Assembly: GCA_900540635.1 (NCBI GenBank)
Contig: UQGU01000003.1
Span: 1 to 64,000 of the forward strand
Direction: 5' to 3'
DNA length: 64,000 nt
DNA from: an uncultured Eubacteriales bacterium
GTDB lineage: Bacteria; Bacillota; Clostridia; Oscillospirales; Oscillospiraceae
How positions within the stretch are numbered: position 1 is the stretch's first letter; each line of letters starts with the position of its first letter. The notes under the pieces were generated by a model. That model saw only the letters and a list, made by a program, of their open reading frames with translations. It was not told where the DNA came from and searched no databases. A program made the translations under genes and the position numbers. Shown piece after piece: positions 24,901 through 33,753 of this stretch.

Positions 24901-25175
24901 GGGCAGCGCCCCCTGAGAAGCCGGATGGACTCCACGCAGCCTGTGACCACCAGCTGCCCCTGCCCCATCCGCGCCAGCACCAGCTCCCGGCCACAGAGGA
25001 GAATCTCTCCAAAGGCAACCTTGACACCCACCTGCTCCCGGCTGTACTGGGTCACGCCCCGGTGGTTTTCAATCAGGACCTGGCGGTCCCCGGTGAGCTC
25101 CAGCAGGCTTTGCCCTGGCAAGGGCTCTCCCGGCAGGTCCCCGGACAGCCAGGACCAAATACTCCCCTGCTTCAC
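24897..25175 (-). CDS. yqfC: Sporulation protein YqfC
   Basis: A 92-residue YabP/YqfC-family protein with the typical core LLELTGDRQVLIENHRGVTQYS and the GQLVVTGCVESIRL end. The start is taken as the GTG at 25175, eight bases after GGAGG; the GTG at 25184 would overlap the ribosome site. It is the first gene of the yqfC-yqfD-phoH-ybeY-era run. A CATACATA sequence on the minus strand (25202-25209) is a weak match to a sigma-E -10 element, without a convincing -35. YqfC and YqfD are both sigma-E-controlled in Bacillus. Confidence 0.88.
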   Translation of the reverse strand: MKQGSIWSWLSGDLPGEPLPGQSLLELTGDRQVLIENHRGVTQYSREQVGVKVAFGEILLCGRELVLARMGQGQLVVTGCVESIRLLRGRCP

Positions 25176-25250
25176 GGCATCCACCTCCTTTTGGTCAAGG
25201 GTATGTATGCCGGGGGCGGAAATTGCATAGATTCTCCCGAGGTGATTTCC

Positions 25251-26234
25251 ATGGGGCTGCTATTGATGATCGGAATGCTTGCCATGATCCTGGACAGCCG
25301 GACCGCCCTGCAGGGGGCCAGCCAGGGCGTGGAGCTGTGCCTGACGGCGGTGATTCCCAGTCTGCTGCCGTTTCTGTGCCTGTCTATGGCCCTGACCCAG
25401 AGGCTGTTTTCCAAAAGGCTTCCCCTTTTTGGGGTGATTGGGCGGCTCTTCGGCATTCCGAAGGGGGCAGAGATCCTTCTGCTCCCCGCTTTGCTGGGGG
25501 GCTACCCTGCCGGGGCTGCCTGCATTGCCCAAGCGGCAAACCGGGGCGCGCTGCAAAAGCGGGACGCAGAGATACTTCTCGGCTTTTGCAGTCTGCCAGG
25601 GCCTGCCTTTTTGTTTGGGCTGGTAGCCCGGCAGTTCTCAAATGTCTTGGCCGGGGCGGCCCTGTGGGCGCTGGTGCTTCTGAGCGCCTGGGCAGTCTCC
25701 CGAATCCTTCCGGCCAGGAGCGAACGGGCGGCGGTGGAACCGGCGGCGTCTGCCGACCCAATCACCCAGGCCGGGGCGGCCATGGGAAAAATCTGCATAA
25801 CGGTGATCCTTTTTCGAGTGGGGCTGAACTTTTTGCGCACCTATCTTCCGTTAGACGGCGTTGCATTGGTGGCGGCAGAGGGCCTGCTGGAGCTGACAAA
25901 CGGCTGCTGCCATTTGCAGAGTGTTCCGTCAGAACCGGCCCGCTTTCTTCTGGCGGGCGGGCTCACTGCCTTTGGCGGGGTCTGCGTGGGGCTCCAGACC
26001 GCCCAGGTCTGCCCGGGGCTTAATTTACGGGATTATTGGCTGGGAAAGGCACTCCAGGCCGTATTTGTACTGCTCTTTGGCTGGCTGCTGCTGCGAAAGC
26101 AGGTCGTTTTGATGGCGATTTTAATCGCGGCACTTATTTTTCTTCCCGGAAAGGTAGCTTTTTGGCGGCACAGGGTGTATAATGGCCTCAAACAACCATC
26201 CGGGAGGAAATTATGCTTTTCCGAAAGAAAATAG
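25251..26234 (+). CDS. ylbJ: Sporulation integral membrane protein YlbJ-like
   Basis: A 327-residue polytopic membrane protein with a nucleoside-transporter gate-like repeat: AVIPSLLPFLCLSMAL and LLGGYPAGAACIAQA in the first half, and ELTNGCCHLQ with GLTAFGGVCVGLQT in the second. This pattern and the sporulation neighbourhood match YlbJ, required for spore cortex formation in Bacillus. The ATG at 25251 follows GAGGTGA; the long upstream extension is antisense to yqfC. It is divergent from yqfC over 75 bases and continues into a small downstream gene whose start lies inside its last codons. Confidence 0.82.
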   Translation: MGLLLMIGMLAMILDSRTALQGASQGVELCLTAVIPSLLPFLCLSMALTQRLFSKRLPLFGVIGRLFGIPKGAEILLLPALLGGYPAGAACIAQAANRGALQKRDAEILLGFCSLPGPAFLFGLVARQFSNVLAGAALWALVLLSAWAVSRILPARSERAAVEPAASADPITQAGAAMGKICITVILFRVGLNFLRTYLPLDGVALVAAEGLLELTNGCCHLQSVPSEPARFLLAGGLTAFGGVCVGLQTAQVCPGLNLRDYWLGKALQAVFVLLFGWLLLRKQVVLMAILIAALIFLPGKVAFWRHRVYNGLKQPSGRKLCFSERK

Positions 26235-26422
26235 AACGGGCCTGCGCCTATTGCAAACATGGCGTGGCACTGTGCGATGACCAGATTTTGTGCGTCAAAA
26301 AAGGGGTTCGTACCCCGGACAGCAGCTGCCGCCGCTTCCAGTACGACCCCTTCAAGCGCATTCCGGCCAAACCCAAGGCCATGGATTTCAGCCGGTACAA
26401 CGAGGACGATTTTTCCCTATAA
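26213..26422 (+). CDS. Small Cys-rich protein
   Basis: A 69-residue protein with five cysteines arranged CAYC ... C ... C ... C in the first 40 residues, followed by a short basic tail. The pattern suggests a metal-binding fold, but no named family is recognised. GGGAGGAAATT precedes the ATG at 26213, and the gene overlaps the 3' end of ylbJ by 22 bases. It is probably co-transcribed with ylbJ and the following acetyltransferase. Confidence 0.7.
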   Translation: MLFRKKIERACAYCKHGVALCDDQILCVKKGVRTPDSSCRRFQYDPFKRIPAKPKAMDFSRYNEDDFSL

Positions 26423-26436
26423 AGGAGAGTGAAACC

Positions 26437-26982
26437 ATGCGATTTGAGAAAACGCTTCCTTTGCGGGACGGCCGCACTCTGCGTATCCGGAATGCGGAGC
26501 CTGCAGATGCCCAGGCCCTTCTTGAACTGATCGTTCTGACCCACAGCCAGACGGATTATCTGCTGGCCTACCCGGATGAGCGCCGGTTCACCCCGGAGCA
26601 GGAAGCGGAATACCTGAAGGGGATGCTGGAAAGCGACCGTGAGATCATGCTTCTGGCGGAAATTGACGGTACGCTCTGCGGCTGTCTGGGCCTCAACGCC
26701 ATAGGCGGCAGATACAAGGTCCGCCATCGGGCGGAATTTGGCATCAGCGTCGACGAAGCCTTCTGGGGCCTGGGCATTGGAAAGGCTTTGATGGAAGCAG
26801 TCATTGCATGCGCAAAGCTGTTCCACTACACCCAGTTGGAGCTCAGCGTCGTAGCGGACAACGAACGGGCCGTGTCCATGTATCATAAACTTGGCTTTGT
26901 GGAGTTCGGAAGAAACCCCAAAGGCTTCCTTTCCCGGTTCTCCGGTTACCAGACGCTTGTTGAAATGCGGCTGGAGCTGTAA
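26437..26982 (+). CDS. GNAT family N-acetyltransferase
   Basis: A 181-residue single-domain GNAT. The acetyl-CoA-binding motif A is ISVDEAFWGLGIGKALMEA, where GLGIGKAL gives the R/Q-x-x-G-x-A loop. The C-terminal DNERAVSMYHKLGFVEFG is motif B. It resembles the RimJ/RimL- and YhhY-like proteins of unknown acceptor. The ATG at 26437 follows AAAGGAGAG; the ORF upstream of it is out of register with the preceding gene. A strong terminator follows. Confidence 0.85.
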   Translation: MRFEKTLPLRDGRTLRIRNAEPADAQALLELIVLTHSQTDYLLAYPDERRFTPEQEAEYLKGMLESDREIMLLAEIDGTLCGCLGLNAIGGRYKVRHRAEFGISVDEAFWGLGIGKALMEAVIACAKLFHYTQLELSVVADNERAVSMYHKLGFVEFGRNPKGFLSRFSGYQTLVEMRLEL

Positions 26983-27003
26983 TTCTGCGTTCAAACAAGA
27001 CTC

Positions 27004-27040
27004 GCAGGGGACGATGAGGGCATCGTCCCCTGCATTTTTT
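27004..27040 (+). terminator. Terminator after the ylbJ-GNAT unit
   Basis: Perfect 13-pair stem, 27004-27016 with 27021-27033, AGGG loop, followed by ATTTTTTAT. It lies between the convergent GNAT and ligA genes. Confidence 0.92.
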
Positions 27041-27061
27041 ATCAGGCAAAGCAGCCTTTTG

Positions 27062-29035
27062 TTACGAAAGCATCTCCAAAAATTCGTCCTCTGTCAGCAC
27101 CGGGATGCCCAGCTCTCTGGCCTTGCGCTCCTTGGAGCCTGCATTCTCTCCTGCCACCACGAAGCTGGTCTTTTTGGAGACGGAGCCGGAGGCCTTGCCG
27201 CCGAAGAGCTCGATTTTTTCCGTGGCCTCCTCCCGGGTGAACCGACTTAAAGCGCCGGTGAGGACAACGGTCTTGCCCGCGAAGCGGGTGTCCGTAACGA
27301 CCCGCTTGCTCTCAAAGTTCACCCCGGCCTCCTTGAGCCGCCGGACCATGTGGCGGGACTGGGGCTGAGCGAACCACTCGCAGATGCTCTCAGCCGTTAC
27401 CTCTCCAATATCCGGCACCTGGGTCAGTTCTTCCAAAGTCGCCTCCATGAGCTTATCCAGGCTGCCGAAGGCCGCCGCCAGACTCTTGCCGGTCTTCGCA
27501 CCCACCTGACGGATGCCCAGGGCGAAAATCAGCCGGGAAACATCCTGGCTCTTGCTGGCAGCAATGGCATCCAGCAGCTTTTGGGCCGCCTTGGTGCCGG
27601 ATTTCCACAGGCCGGACAGCTCGTCCATGGTCAGGTAATAGATATCCGCCGGAGAGCGGATGGCCCCCTTTTCAATAAGGCTGTCCACAATGGCGCTGCC
27701 CAGGCCCTCGATATCCATGGCATCCCGGCTGACAAAATGGGCAATGTTCCGGCTCAGCTGGGCGGGGCACTCCGCACCGGTGCAGCGCAGGAAAGCCCCA
27801 TCCTCGTCCCGCTCTACGGCAGCGCCGCAGACGGGGCATTTTTTCGGCAGCAAATAGGGCTGCGTTCCCTCCGGGCGCTTGGAAAGGTTCACTTCCAAGA
27901 TTTCCGGAATGATCTCCCCCGCCTTGCGGATGCGCACGGTATCCCCTATCCGGATATCCAGCCGGGAGATGAAGTCCTGATTGTGCAGCGTGGCATTGGT
28001 CACAGTGGTGCCTGCCAGCCGGACGGGAGCCACCACAGCCTTGGGCGTCAGCACACCGGTGCGGCCCACCTGAATCACAATGTCCTCCACCAGGGTTTCC
28101 TTTTCCTCTGGGGGGTACTTATAGGCCACGGCCCACCGGGGAAATTTGGCGGTGTTGCCAAGCCGTTCCCGGGCGGCCAGGTCATCCAGCTTGATGACGG
28201 CACCGTCAATGTCGCAGCTGAGCTTCTCCCGCTCCTCGTTGATGCGGATGACCTCCTTGGAGATTTTTTCGACATCCGAAAGGAGCTTGTAGGGAATGAC
28301 CTTGAAATGGAGGGATTTCAGGTATTCCAGTGTTTCCGCGTGGCTCAAAAAGGTCTTGCCCTCTGCCAGCTGGACGTTAAATACCAGAATATCCAGCTTC
28401 CGCTTGGCGGTGACCTTGGGGTCTTTCTGCCGCAGAGAGCCGGCGGCGGCGTTCCTGGGGTTGGCAAAGGTCTTCTCCCCGTTTTCCTCCAATGCTTCAT
28501 TCAGTGCATGGAAGGTTTTCTTGGGCATGAATACCTCACCCCGGACGATGAGCCGGGCGGGAGCCCCTTCCAACGCCATGGGAATGGAACGGATGGTGCG
28601 CAGATTTTCCGTCACATCCTCGCCCACATTGCCGTCGCCCCGGGTGGCACCCCGGACGAACTGGCCGTCCACGTATTCCAGAGCTACGGACAGACCATCG
28701 ATCTTCGGCTCCACGGAGAACTGAGCCCCCGGCACAGCCTCTTTGGTCCGCACCAGAAAGTCATCCAGCTCTTCCAGGCTGAACACATCCTGCAGGCTCA
28801 TCAGCGGCACCGCGTGGGTCACCTCGCCAAAGGTGTTCACAGCCTGACCGCCCACCCGCTTGGTGGGCGAATCCGGCAGGGCAAGCTCCGGGTTTGCCTT
28901 CTCCAGGTCCTCCAGCTCCCGCAGAAGACGGTCATATTCAAAGTCCGGCATGGTGGGGTCATCCAGCACGTAGTACCGGTAGCCCGCATCGTTTAGGAGC
29001 TTCGTCAGCTCCTCAATTCTCTGTTTGGGTTCCAT
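27062..29035 (-). CDS. ligA: NAD-dependent DNA ligase
   Basis: A 657-residue LigA that seals nicks using NAD. Domain order is Ia, then adenylation domain with catalytic lysine in EPKIDGLSV. The OB fold, a four-Cys zinc finger (CPVCG ... C ... C), HhH repeats and a C-terminal BRCT (FAGKTVVLTGALS) follow. The ATG at 29035 overlaps the yunB end by 23 bases. Here yunB lies between pcrA and ligA, where Bacillus has pcrA and ligA adjacent. Confidence 0.96.
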   Translation of the reverse strand: MEPKQRIEELTKLLNDAGYRYYVLDDPTMPDFEYDRLLRELEDLEKANPELALPDSPTKRVGGQAVNTFGEVTHAVPLMSLQDVFSLEELDDFLVRTKEAVPGAQFSVEPKIDGLSVALEYVDGQFVRGATRGDGNVGEDVTENLRTIRSIPMALEGAPARLIVRGEVFMPKKTFHALNEALEENGEKTFANPRNAAAGSLRQKDPKVTAKRKLDILVFNVQLAEGKTFLSHAETLEYLKSLHFKVIPYKLLSDVEKISKEVIRINEEREKLSCDIDGAVIKLDDLAARERLGNTAKFPRWAVAYKYPPEEKETLVEDIVIQVGRTGVLTPKAVVAPVRLAGTTVTNATLHNQDFISRLDIRIGDTVRIRKAGEIIPEILEVNLSKRPEGTQPYLLPKKCPVCGAAVERDEDGAFLRCTGAECPAQLSRNIAHFVSRDAMDIEGLGSAIVDSLIEKGAIRSPADIYYLTMDELSGLWKSGTKAAQKLLDAIAASKSQDVSRLIFALGIRQVGAKTGKSLAAAFGSLDKLMEATLEELTQVPDIGEVTAESICEWFAQPQSRHMVRRLKEAGVNFESKRVVTDTRFAGKTVVLTGALSRFTREEATEKIELFGGKASGSVSKKTSFVVAGENAGSKERKARELGIPVLTEDEFLEMLS

Positions 29036-29669
29036 AAATGCCTCCTGTGTTCAGAAACGTACCGGGGACCTCCCCGACGATCACGGTCTCCGCCGCCACC
29101 ACCTCGCTGGTGAGGGAAAAGCTCTCCGTCTGCCCCAGCACCAGAATGCTGGCATCCACATTGACCTCCATCATAAGCCGATGCAGAGTCTGGTTGATGC
29201 CTGCCTGCTGAAAGCGGCTTTCAAAGCTGGCGTCGGAATTGCGGATGGAGAGCACGTGTACCGGGATGCAGAAGCCCTTCCCGGCGAAAAGCTCCGGGAA
29301 AATGAGACTGCCAATGGGAATTCCCAGCTTCGCCGTATCCCAGTCCAGAATTTCCTGATTGATGATCTCCAGAATCTCCGTTTTCATCCGGTTGACTTCC
29401 AGAATATTGGTTTTCATGGCCGTAATGCGGCCGTTTAGGTCCTTTTCAAAGTAGACGATCCGATCATAGGCGATGCTGTCCCGAGCCAAAAGCTCGGTCA
29501 GCGCATCGTTGGTCAGATCAGAGGTGGCGTTTTTGATCTGGGTCTCCGCCAGCTCCCGCAAAAGGGGCCGGTAGTGGCTGCGAAACAGCAGAAGCCCTCC
29601 CAGAACCACCGCAAAAACAAGCAGCAGCCGCAACAAGAAACGGATCAAAAACCGACGCAAGCCCCGCAC
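29013..29669 (-). CDS. yunB: Sporulation protein YunB
   Basis: A protein of about 218 residues with an N-terminal membrane anchor (LLRLLLVFAVVLGGLLLF) and an extracytoplasmic domain. Landmarks are the YDRIVYFEKDLNGRITAM segment, the IGIPIGS-like LGIPIGSLIFPELFAG and a final TVIVGEVPGTF. YunB is a sigma-E-dependent sporulation membrane protein of poorly known role. The GTG at 29669 touches the G-rich ribosome site, so the TTG three codons later (29660) may be the real start. It is 22 bases downstream of pcrA and overlaps ligA. Confidence 0.87.
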   Translation of the reverse strand: MRGLRRFLIRFLLRLLLVFAVVLGGLLLFRSHYRPLLRELAETQIKNATSDLTNDALTELLARDSIAYDRIVYFEKDLNGRITAMKTNILEVNRMKTEILEIINQEILDWDTAKLGIPIGSLIFPELFAGKGFCIPVHVLSIRNSDASFESRFQQAGINQTLHRLMMEVNVDASILVLGQTESFSLTSEVVAAETVIVGEVPGTFLNTGGIYGTQTEN

Positions 29670-29691
29670 CCCCCTGGGGTAAGCGTATGCG

Positions 29692-32079
29692 TTACAGCTT
29701 CTTCATATGCGCCCCGGCAGCCTTTGCCATGAGCTTTTTGGTGCCGATGTCATCAAAGGCCACCTCCAGCAGGGCATCGCCGCCCATTTTGATGACGGAC
29801 AGGACCATGCCCTTGCCAAAGGCTGCGTGCATGACCATATCCCCCTTGTTGAATTCCGGCGCAGGAGCGCCGGAGGCGGCTTGAGCACGGATGGCCGAGG
29901 AAAGATAAGCATGGCTCTTGGAAATGTGTTTTTCGTAGCTCTCCCGGCGGCTCTCCTGGACCTGGGGCCGATAGCCGCCCCGCTTGACGATGCAGCTCTC
30001 CGGGATCTCCTGCAAGAAGCGGGAGGGCAGCGCCGAGGCCGTGCGGCCATAGATCATCCGCATTCTGGCGTGGCTGATGGTCAGCGACTTCTTGGCCCGG
30101 GTAATGGCCACGTAGCACAGCCGCCGCTCCTCCTCCATCTCCTCCCGGTCGCCGATGGCCCGCATACCGGGGAAAAGCCCGTCCTCGAAGCCCACCAGGA
30201 ACACATGGGGAAATTCCAGGCCCTTGGCGGAGTGAATGGTCATCATGACCACCGCATCGTCCCCCTCGTTGTACTGCTCCAGATCGGTGTACAGGGAAAT
30301 TTCTTCCAAAAAGCCAGAGAGACTGGGCTCTGTGGTATTGGCGAGGTAGGACTGAATGCTGGACTTCAATTCCTTCACGTTTTCCAGCTTGGTCTTGTTT
30401 TCCTCCGTAGGCTTGGACAGGAGCATATCGGCATAGCCCGTGCGGATAAGCAGCTCATCATAGAATTCCGGCAGGCTCATGCCGTTTGCCAAAAGCCCTG
30501 CCAAGTCCTCGATCAGTGCAGAGAATTGCAGCAGCTTCTGGGCCGATTTTTCCAGGGGACCGTAATTATAGGGGTCACAGACTACCTCATAGACGCTCTT
30601 TCCCTCGGCCTGGGCCAGCTTCTGGACGGTCTCAACGGTCTTGGCCCCCAGGCCTCTGGGGGGATTGTTGATGATGCGGTTCAGGCGCAGGTCGTCTGCC
30701 CGGTTGTTGATGACGCACAGATAGGACAGCATATCCTTGATTTCGGCCCGCTCAAAGAAGCGCATACCGCCGATGACCCGGTAGGGAATGCCGTTGCGTT
30801 TCAGAGCATATTCCATGGAGTTGGACTGGGCATTGGTCCGGTACAAAATGGCGTAATCCTTGAAGTCATGGCCCTTGGAGCGGGAGAGGATCTGACTGGC
30901 AACGAAGTTGCCCTCGGCCCCTTCGTTCTCCGCCTCATATACGAGAATGGGCTCCCCTGTGCCGTTGTCCGTCCACAGGTGCTTGCCCTTCCGGCCTTCG
31001 TTATGGGAAATGACGGCGTTGGCCGCATCCAGAATGGACTGGGTGGAGCGGTAGTTCTGCTCCAGCCGAATAACCCGAGCGCCGGGGTACTGTTCCTCAA
31101 AAGAGAGAATATTCTCAATGGTAGCGCCCCGGAAGCGGTAAATGCTCTGGTCGTCATCACCGACTACGCAGATGTTCCGTCTGTCTCCTGCCAGCAGCTC
31201 CGTCAAAAGGTACTGGACGTGGTTGGTGTCCTGGTACTCGTCCACCAGAACATAATGGAATTTCCGCTGGTAGTACTCTCTTACCTCCCGGTCCTGCTGC
31301 AAGAGCTTCACGGTGACATAGAGAATGTCGTCAAAATCCAGGGCGTTGTTGTCCTTCAGGCGCTTCTGATATACGGCGTAGGCCTTGGCGATCTGGACAA
31401 TGCGGTAGTCCGAGGCGCTGCGGCTGTCCTCCTCCATCTGCTCCGGGGAAATAAGTCGGTCCTTCTGCCGGCCGATGATGCTCAGTACATACCGGGGCGG
31501 ATAGGTCTTGTCATCCAGGTTCATGTCCCGGAGAATTTCCTTCATGAGCCGCTCGGAGTCCGAGGTATCGTAGATGGTAAAGCTGGAGGTATAGCCGCAG
31601 CGGTCAATATACCGGCGCAGAATGCGGCAACAGGCGGCATGGAAGGTCATGGCCCAGATATCCTCGGCACTGGCCCCCAGCATATTGGAAAGCCGCTCCT
31701 TCATCTCTCCGGCGGCCTTGTTGGTAAAGGTAATGGCGATGACATTCCAGGGGTTTGCAGGCTCCAGGGCGCAGAGCCAGTCTGCCCGATCTGTTTGCTC
31801 CTGGGTTGGGTCTTCCGGCAGGTTTTCCAGGAACGTCACATCCTCGTCTCTGACGAAGTCCGGAATTTCCGTCCCTTCCGAGCCCCGGCCATAGCGCAGA
31901 ATGTTGGCGATTCGGTTGATGAGCACCGTGGTCTTGCCGCTGCCGGCACCTGCCAGCAGCAAAAGAGGCCCCTCGGTGGTCAGCACGGCCTCCCGCTGCA
32001 CATCGTTGAGCATGGAAAAACGGGAAGCAATGTAGTTCCGCCGAGCGGCCAGAAATCTGGAATCCAATTCATTATTCAT
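29692..32079 (-). CDS. pcrA: ATP-dependent DNA helicase PcrA (UvrD/Rep family)
   Basis: A 795-residue SF1A helicase. Motifs are LNDVQREAV (Q), LLAGAGSGKTTVL (Walker A), VDEYQDTN (Walker B), GDDDQSIYRFRGA, QNYRS, MTIHSAKGLEFPHVFLVG and YVAITRAKKSL. The C-terminal Tudor-like tail (GDMVMHAAFGKGMVLSV) binds RNA polymerase in Firmicutes. The enzyme removes RecA and transcription complexes from DNA. The ATG at 32079 follows AGGTG; an in-frame ATG five codons upstream is less well placed. Confidence 0.95.
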   Translation of the reverse strand: MNNELDSRFLAARRNYIASRFSMLNDVQREAVLTTEGPLLLLAGAGSGKTTVLINRIANILRYGRGSEGTEIPDFVRDEDVTFLENLPEDPTQEQTDRADWLCALEPANPWNVIAITFTNKAAGEMKERLSNMLGASAEDIWAMTFHAACCRILRRYIDRCGYTSSFTIYDTSDSERLMKEILRDMNLDDKTYPPRYVLSIIGRQKDRLISPEQMEEDSRSASDYRIVQIAKAYAVYQKRLKDNNALDFDDILYVTVKLLQQDREVREYYQRKFHYVLVDEYQDTNHVQYLLTELLAGDRRNICVVGDDDQSIYRFRGATIENILSFEEQYPGARVIRLEQNYRSTQSILDAANAVISHNEGRKGKHLWTDNGTGEPILVYEAENEGAEGNFVASQILSRSKGHDFKDYAILYRTNAQSNSMEYALKRNGIPYRVIGGMRFFERAEIKDMLSYLCVINNRADDLRLNRIINNPPRGLGAKTVETVQKLAQAEGKSVYEVVCDPYNYGPLEKSAQKLLQFSALIEDLAGLLANGMSLPEFYDELLIRTGYADMLLSKPTEENKTKLENVKELKSSIQSYLANTTEPSLSGFLEEISLYTDLEQYNEGDDAVVMMTIHSAKGLEFPHVFLVGFEDGLFPGMRAIGDREEMEEERRLCYVAITRAKKSLTISHARMRMIYGRTASALPSRFLQEIPESCIVKRGGYRPQVQESRRESYEKHISKSHAYLSSAIRAQAASGAPAPEFNKGDMVMHAAFGKGMVLSVIKMGGDALLEVAFDDIGTKKLMAKAAGAHMKKL

Positions 32080-32120
32080 AGAAGCACCTGTCATTTCTGT
32101 CTTTCTTTTTATCGGCTTCT

Positions 32121-32149
32121 ATTTTACCGCAAAGAGCCGCAAAAAGCAA
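32121..32149 (-). promoter_or_regulatory. Promoter of the pcrA-yunB-ligA unit
   Basis: Minus-strand TTGCTT (complement of 32144-32149) and TAAAAT (complement of 32121-32126) with 17-base spacing, in the 75-base gap after sigF. Confidence 0.55.
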
Positions 32150-32154
32150 GCCGC

Positions 32155-32859
32155 TTATTCCAGCTTCTCCTTGAGAAGGCCCAGCGCTTTGCGCTCCACC
32201 CGGGAGACCTGGACCTGGCTGATGCCCAGAATTCCTGCAGTGCGCTGCTGGGTCAGGCCGTGGAAATACCGCAGGGCAATGATTTGCCGTTCCCGCTCCG
32301 GCAGCGCCCAAACCGCCTGCCGCAGGGCGATTTTCTCCACCATGCGCTCCTCGGATTCCGTATCCGTCAGCACATTTTCCAGGGAGAAGCCCTCCTCCCC
32401 TGTCTGGCGGTAGATGGACTCCGTGGCGGCGGTGGCGGTTTCGGCCAGGGCGATTTCTTCCGGGGAAAGGCCGGTCTCGGCAGACAGCTCGGACAGGGTT
32501 GGCTCCCGGTCCAGCGTTGCCGTCAGGCGGCTGCGGGCGGCTTTGATGGAGGCGGACTGCTCCTTGAGCCCCCGGGATACCTTCACCGCCCCGTCATCCC
32601 GGAGAAATCGCCGGATCTCTCCGGCGATTTTGGGCACGGCATAGGTGGAAAACTGGGTGCCGAAGCCGGGGTCGAAGCCCTCTGCGGCCTTCAAAAAGCC
32701 CAGGCAGCCCAGCTGGTAGAGGTCCTCCAGCTCGGTGCCCCTGCCCTGGAACCGCCGGGCAACGGCCCAGATGAGCCCTGCATTCTCCGTAATCAGCTGC
32801 TCCTTGGCTTGGATATCCCCGGCCTGTGCCCGGGCAATCAGCTCCTCGGGAACGCTCAT
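32155..32859 (-). CDS. sigF: Forespore RNA polymerase sigma factor SigF
   Basis: A 234-residue sigma-70-family factor with regions 2 (ENAGLIWAVARRF, DLYQLGCLGFLKAAEGFD), 3 (EPTLSELSAETGLSPEEI) and 4 (LPERERQIIALRYFHGLTQQ, ISQVQVSRVERKAL). Its place as third gene after spoIIAA and spoIIAB identifies it as SigF. SigF turns on early forespore genes once freed from SpoIIAB. The start overlaps spoIIAB by four bases. Confidence 0.95.
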   Translation of the reverse strand: MSVPEELIARAQAGDIQAKEQLITENAGLIWAVARRFQGRGTELEDLYQLGCLGFLKAAEGFDPGFGTQFSTYAVPKIAGEIRRFLRDDGAVKVSRGLKEQSASIKAARSRLTATLDREPTLSELSAETGLSPEEIALAETATAATESIYRQTGEEGFSLENVLTDTESEERMVEKIALRQAVWALPERERQIIALRYFHGLTQQRTAGILGISQVQVSRVERKALGLLKEKLE

Positions 32860-33287
32860 TGGCGGCGCTGCAGCTTCCGGCGCATATGTACGGAGGTCCC
32901 CCGCCCCTCTATGGAGGTGATCTCCAGACTGGTCATGAAGCTCTCCATAATGGTAAAGCCCATGCCGCTGCGCTCGGCCCCGCCGGTGGTGAAGCTGGGC
33001 CGCCGGGCCTGCTCCACATCCGGGATGCCAACGCCTTTGTCTTTGATGACGATGTCCAGCACATTGTCCTTGAGAATGCGGCAGCGCAGGGTGATGGTGC
33101 CCAGCTTGTCAGGATAGGCGTGGACAATGCAATTGGTCACGGCCTCGGACACCGCCGTGCGGATGTCCCCCAGCTCCTCCAATGTAGGGTCCATCTGAGC
33201 GGCAAAGCAGGCCACGGCGCTGCGGGCAAAGGCTTCGTTGCTGGATTTGCTGGGAAATTCCAAAATCATATAGTTACCGAATTTCAT
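32856..33287 (-). CDS. spoIIAB: Anti-sigma F factor SpoIIAB
   Basis: A 143-residue GHKL-type serine kinase. Its boxes are N (AVSEAVTNCIVHAYP), G1 (DKGVGIPDVEQA) and G2 (ERSGMGFTIMESF). It holds SigF inactive and phosphorylates SpoIIAA. Both neighbouring gene junctions are four-base overlaps, so the three proteins are made in coupled amounts. Confidence 0.96.
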   Translation of the reverse strand: MKFGNYMILEFPSKSSNEAFARSAVACFAAQMDPTLEELGDIRTAVSEAVTNCIVHAYPDKLGTITLRCRILKDNVLDIVIKDKGVGIPDVEQARRPSFTTGGAERSGMGFTIMESFMTSLEITSIEGRGTSVHMRRKLQRRQ

Positions 33288-33601
33288 GAAACCGCCTCCC
33301 GTATTTCAACAAGCTTGTCAAGGCCCGATGCCCGGAATACCCGCATGGGCTGGGGAGAAATGCCCGTGAGCAGCAGCTTTCCCTCAATTTGGGTCATGCT
33401 GCGCAGAGCGTTGATGACCACGGCGATTCCCGAGGAATCCACAAAGGTCACATCCCGGAAATCCAGCACGCAGATTTCCGGCATATAGGTCTCGATTTTC
33501 GCGGCAATGACCTGGATGTAGGCTTTGGCGCAGTGGTGGTCTATTTCCCCAGTCAGGGCGATGGTCAGCTTGTCCCCTTCCTGGAAACTGGTGAAATGCA
33601 T
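33284..33601 (-). CDS. spoIIAA: Anti-anti-sigma factor SpoIIAA
   Basis: A 105-residue STAS-domain protein. The phosphorylated serine lies in VTFVDSSGIAVVINAL, the canonical SpoIIAA site. Unphosphorylated SpoIIAA captures SpoIIAB and frees SigF. The ATG at 33601 follows GGAGGAG; the 18-codon extension upstream lacks support. A sigma-H promoter would be expected upstream, but no convincing one was found by eye. Confidence 0.95.
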   Translation of the reverse strand: MHFTSFQEGDKLTIALTGEIDHHCAKAYIQVIAAKIETYMPEICVLDFRDVTFVDSSGIAVVINALRSMTQIEGKLLLTGISPQPMRVFRASGLDKLVEIREAVS

Positions 33602-33680
33602 AGTAAACTCCTCCTTTGTATTTGCTGCTTCCAGTATAGCGGCATAGCTGCGCACTTCCTGTCGGAATCCCTTCCTGGCA

Positions 33681-33732
33681 TAAAAAAACAGGGCTGCCCG
33701 GAAATGTCCGTTCAGACAGCTCCGTCAGCCCC
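33681..33732 (-). terminator. Terminator of the 33754 hypothetical gene
   Basis: On the minus strand GGGCTG ... CAGCCC encloses inner pairs CGGA/TCCG and TGTC/GACA, followed by TTTTTTT. A long interrupted stem with a clear T-run separates this gene from spoIIAA. Confidence 0.75.
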
Positions 33733-33753
33733 GCATTTTGCAGGTAGTATGAT

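Noticed and set aside
29707..33117. 1136-codon plus-strand frame
   Set aside because: Antisense to pcrA and the spoIIA operon, which are certain; high-GC third positions create long opposite frames.
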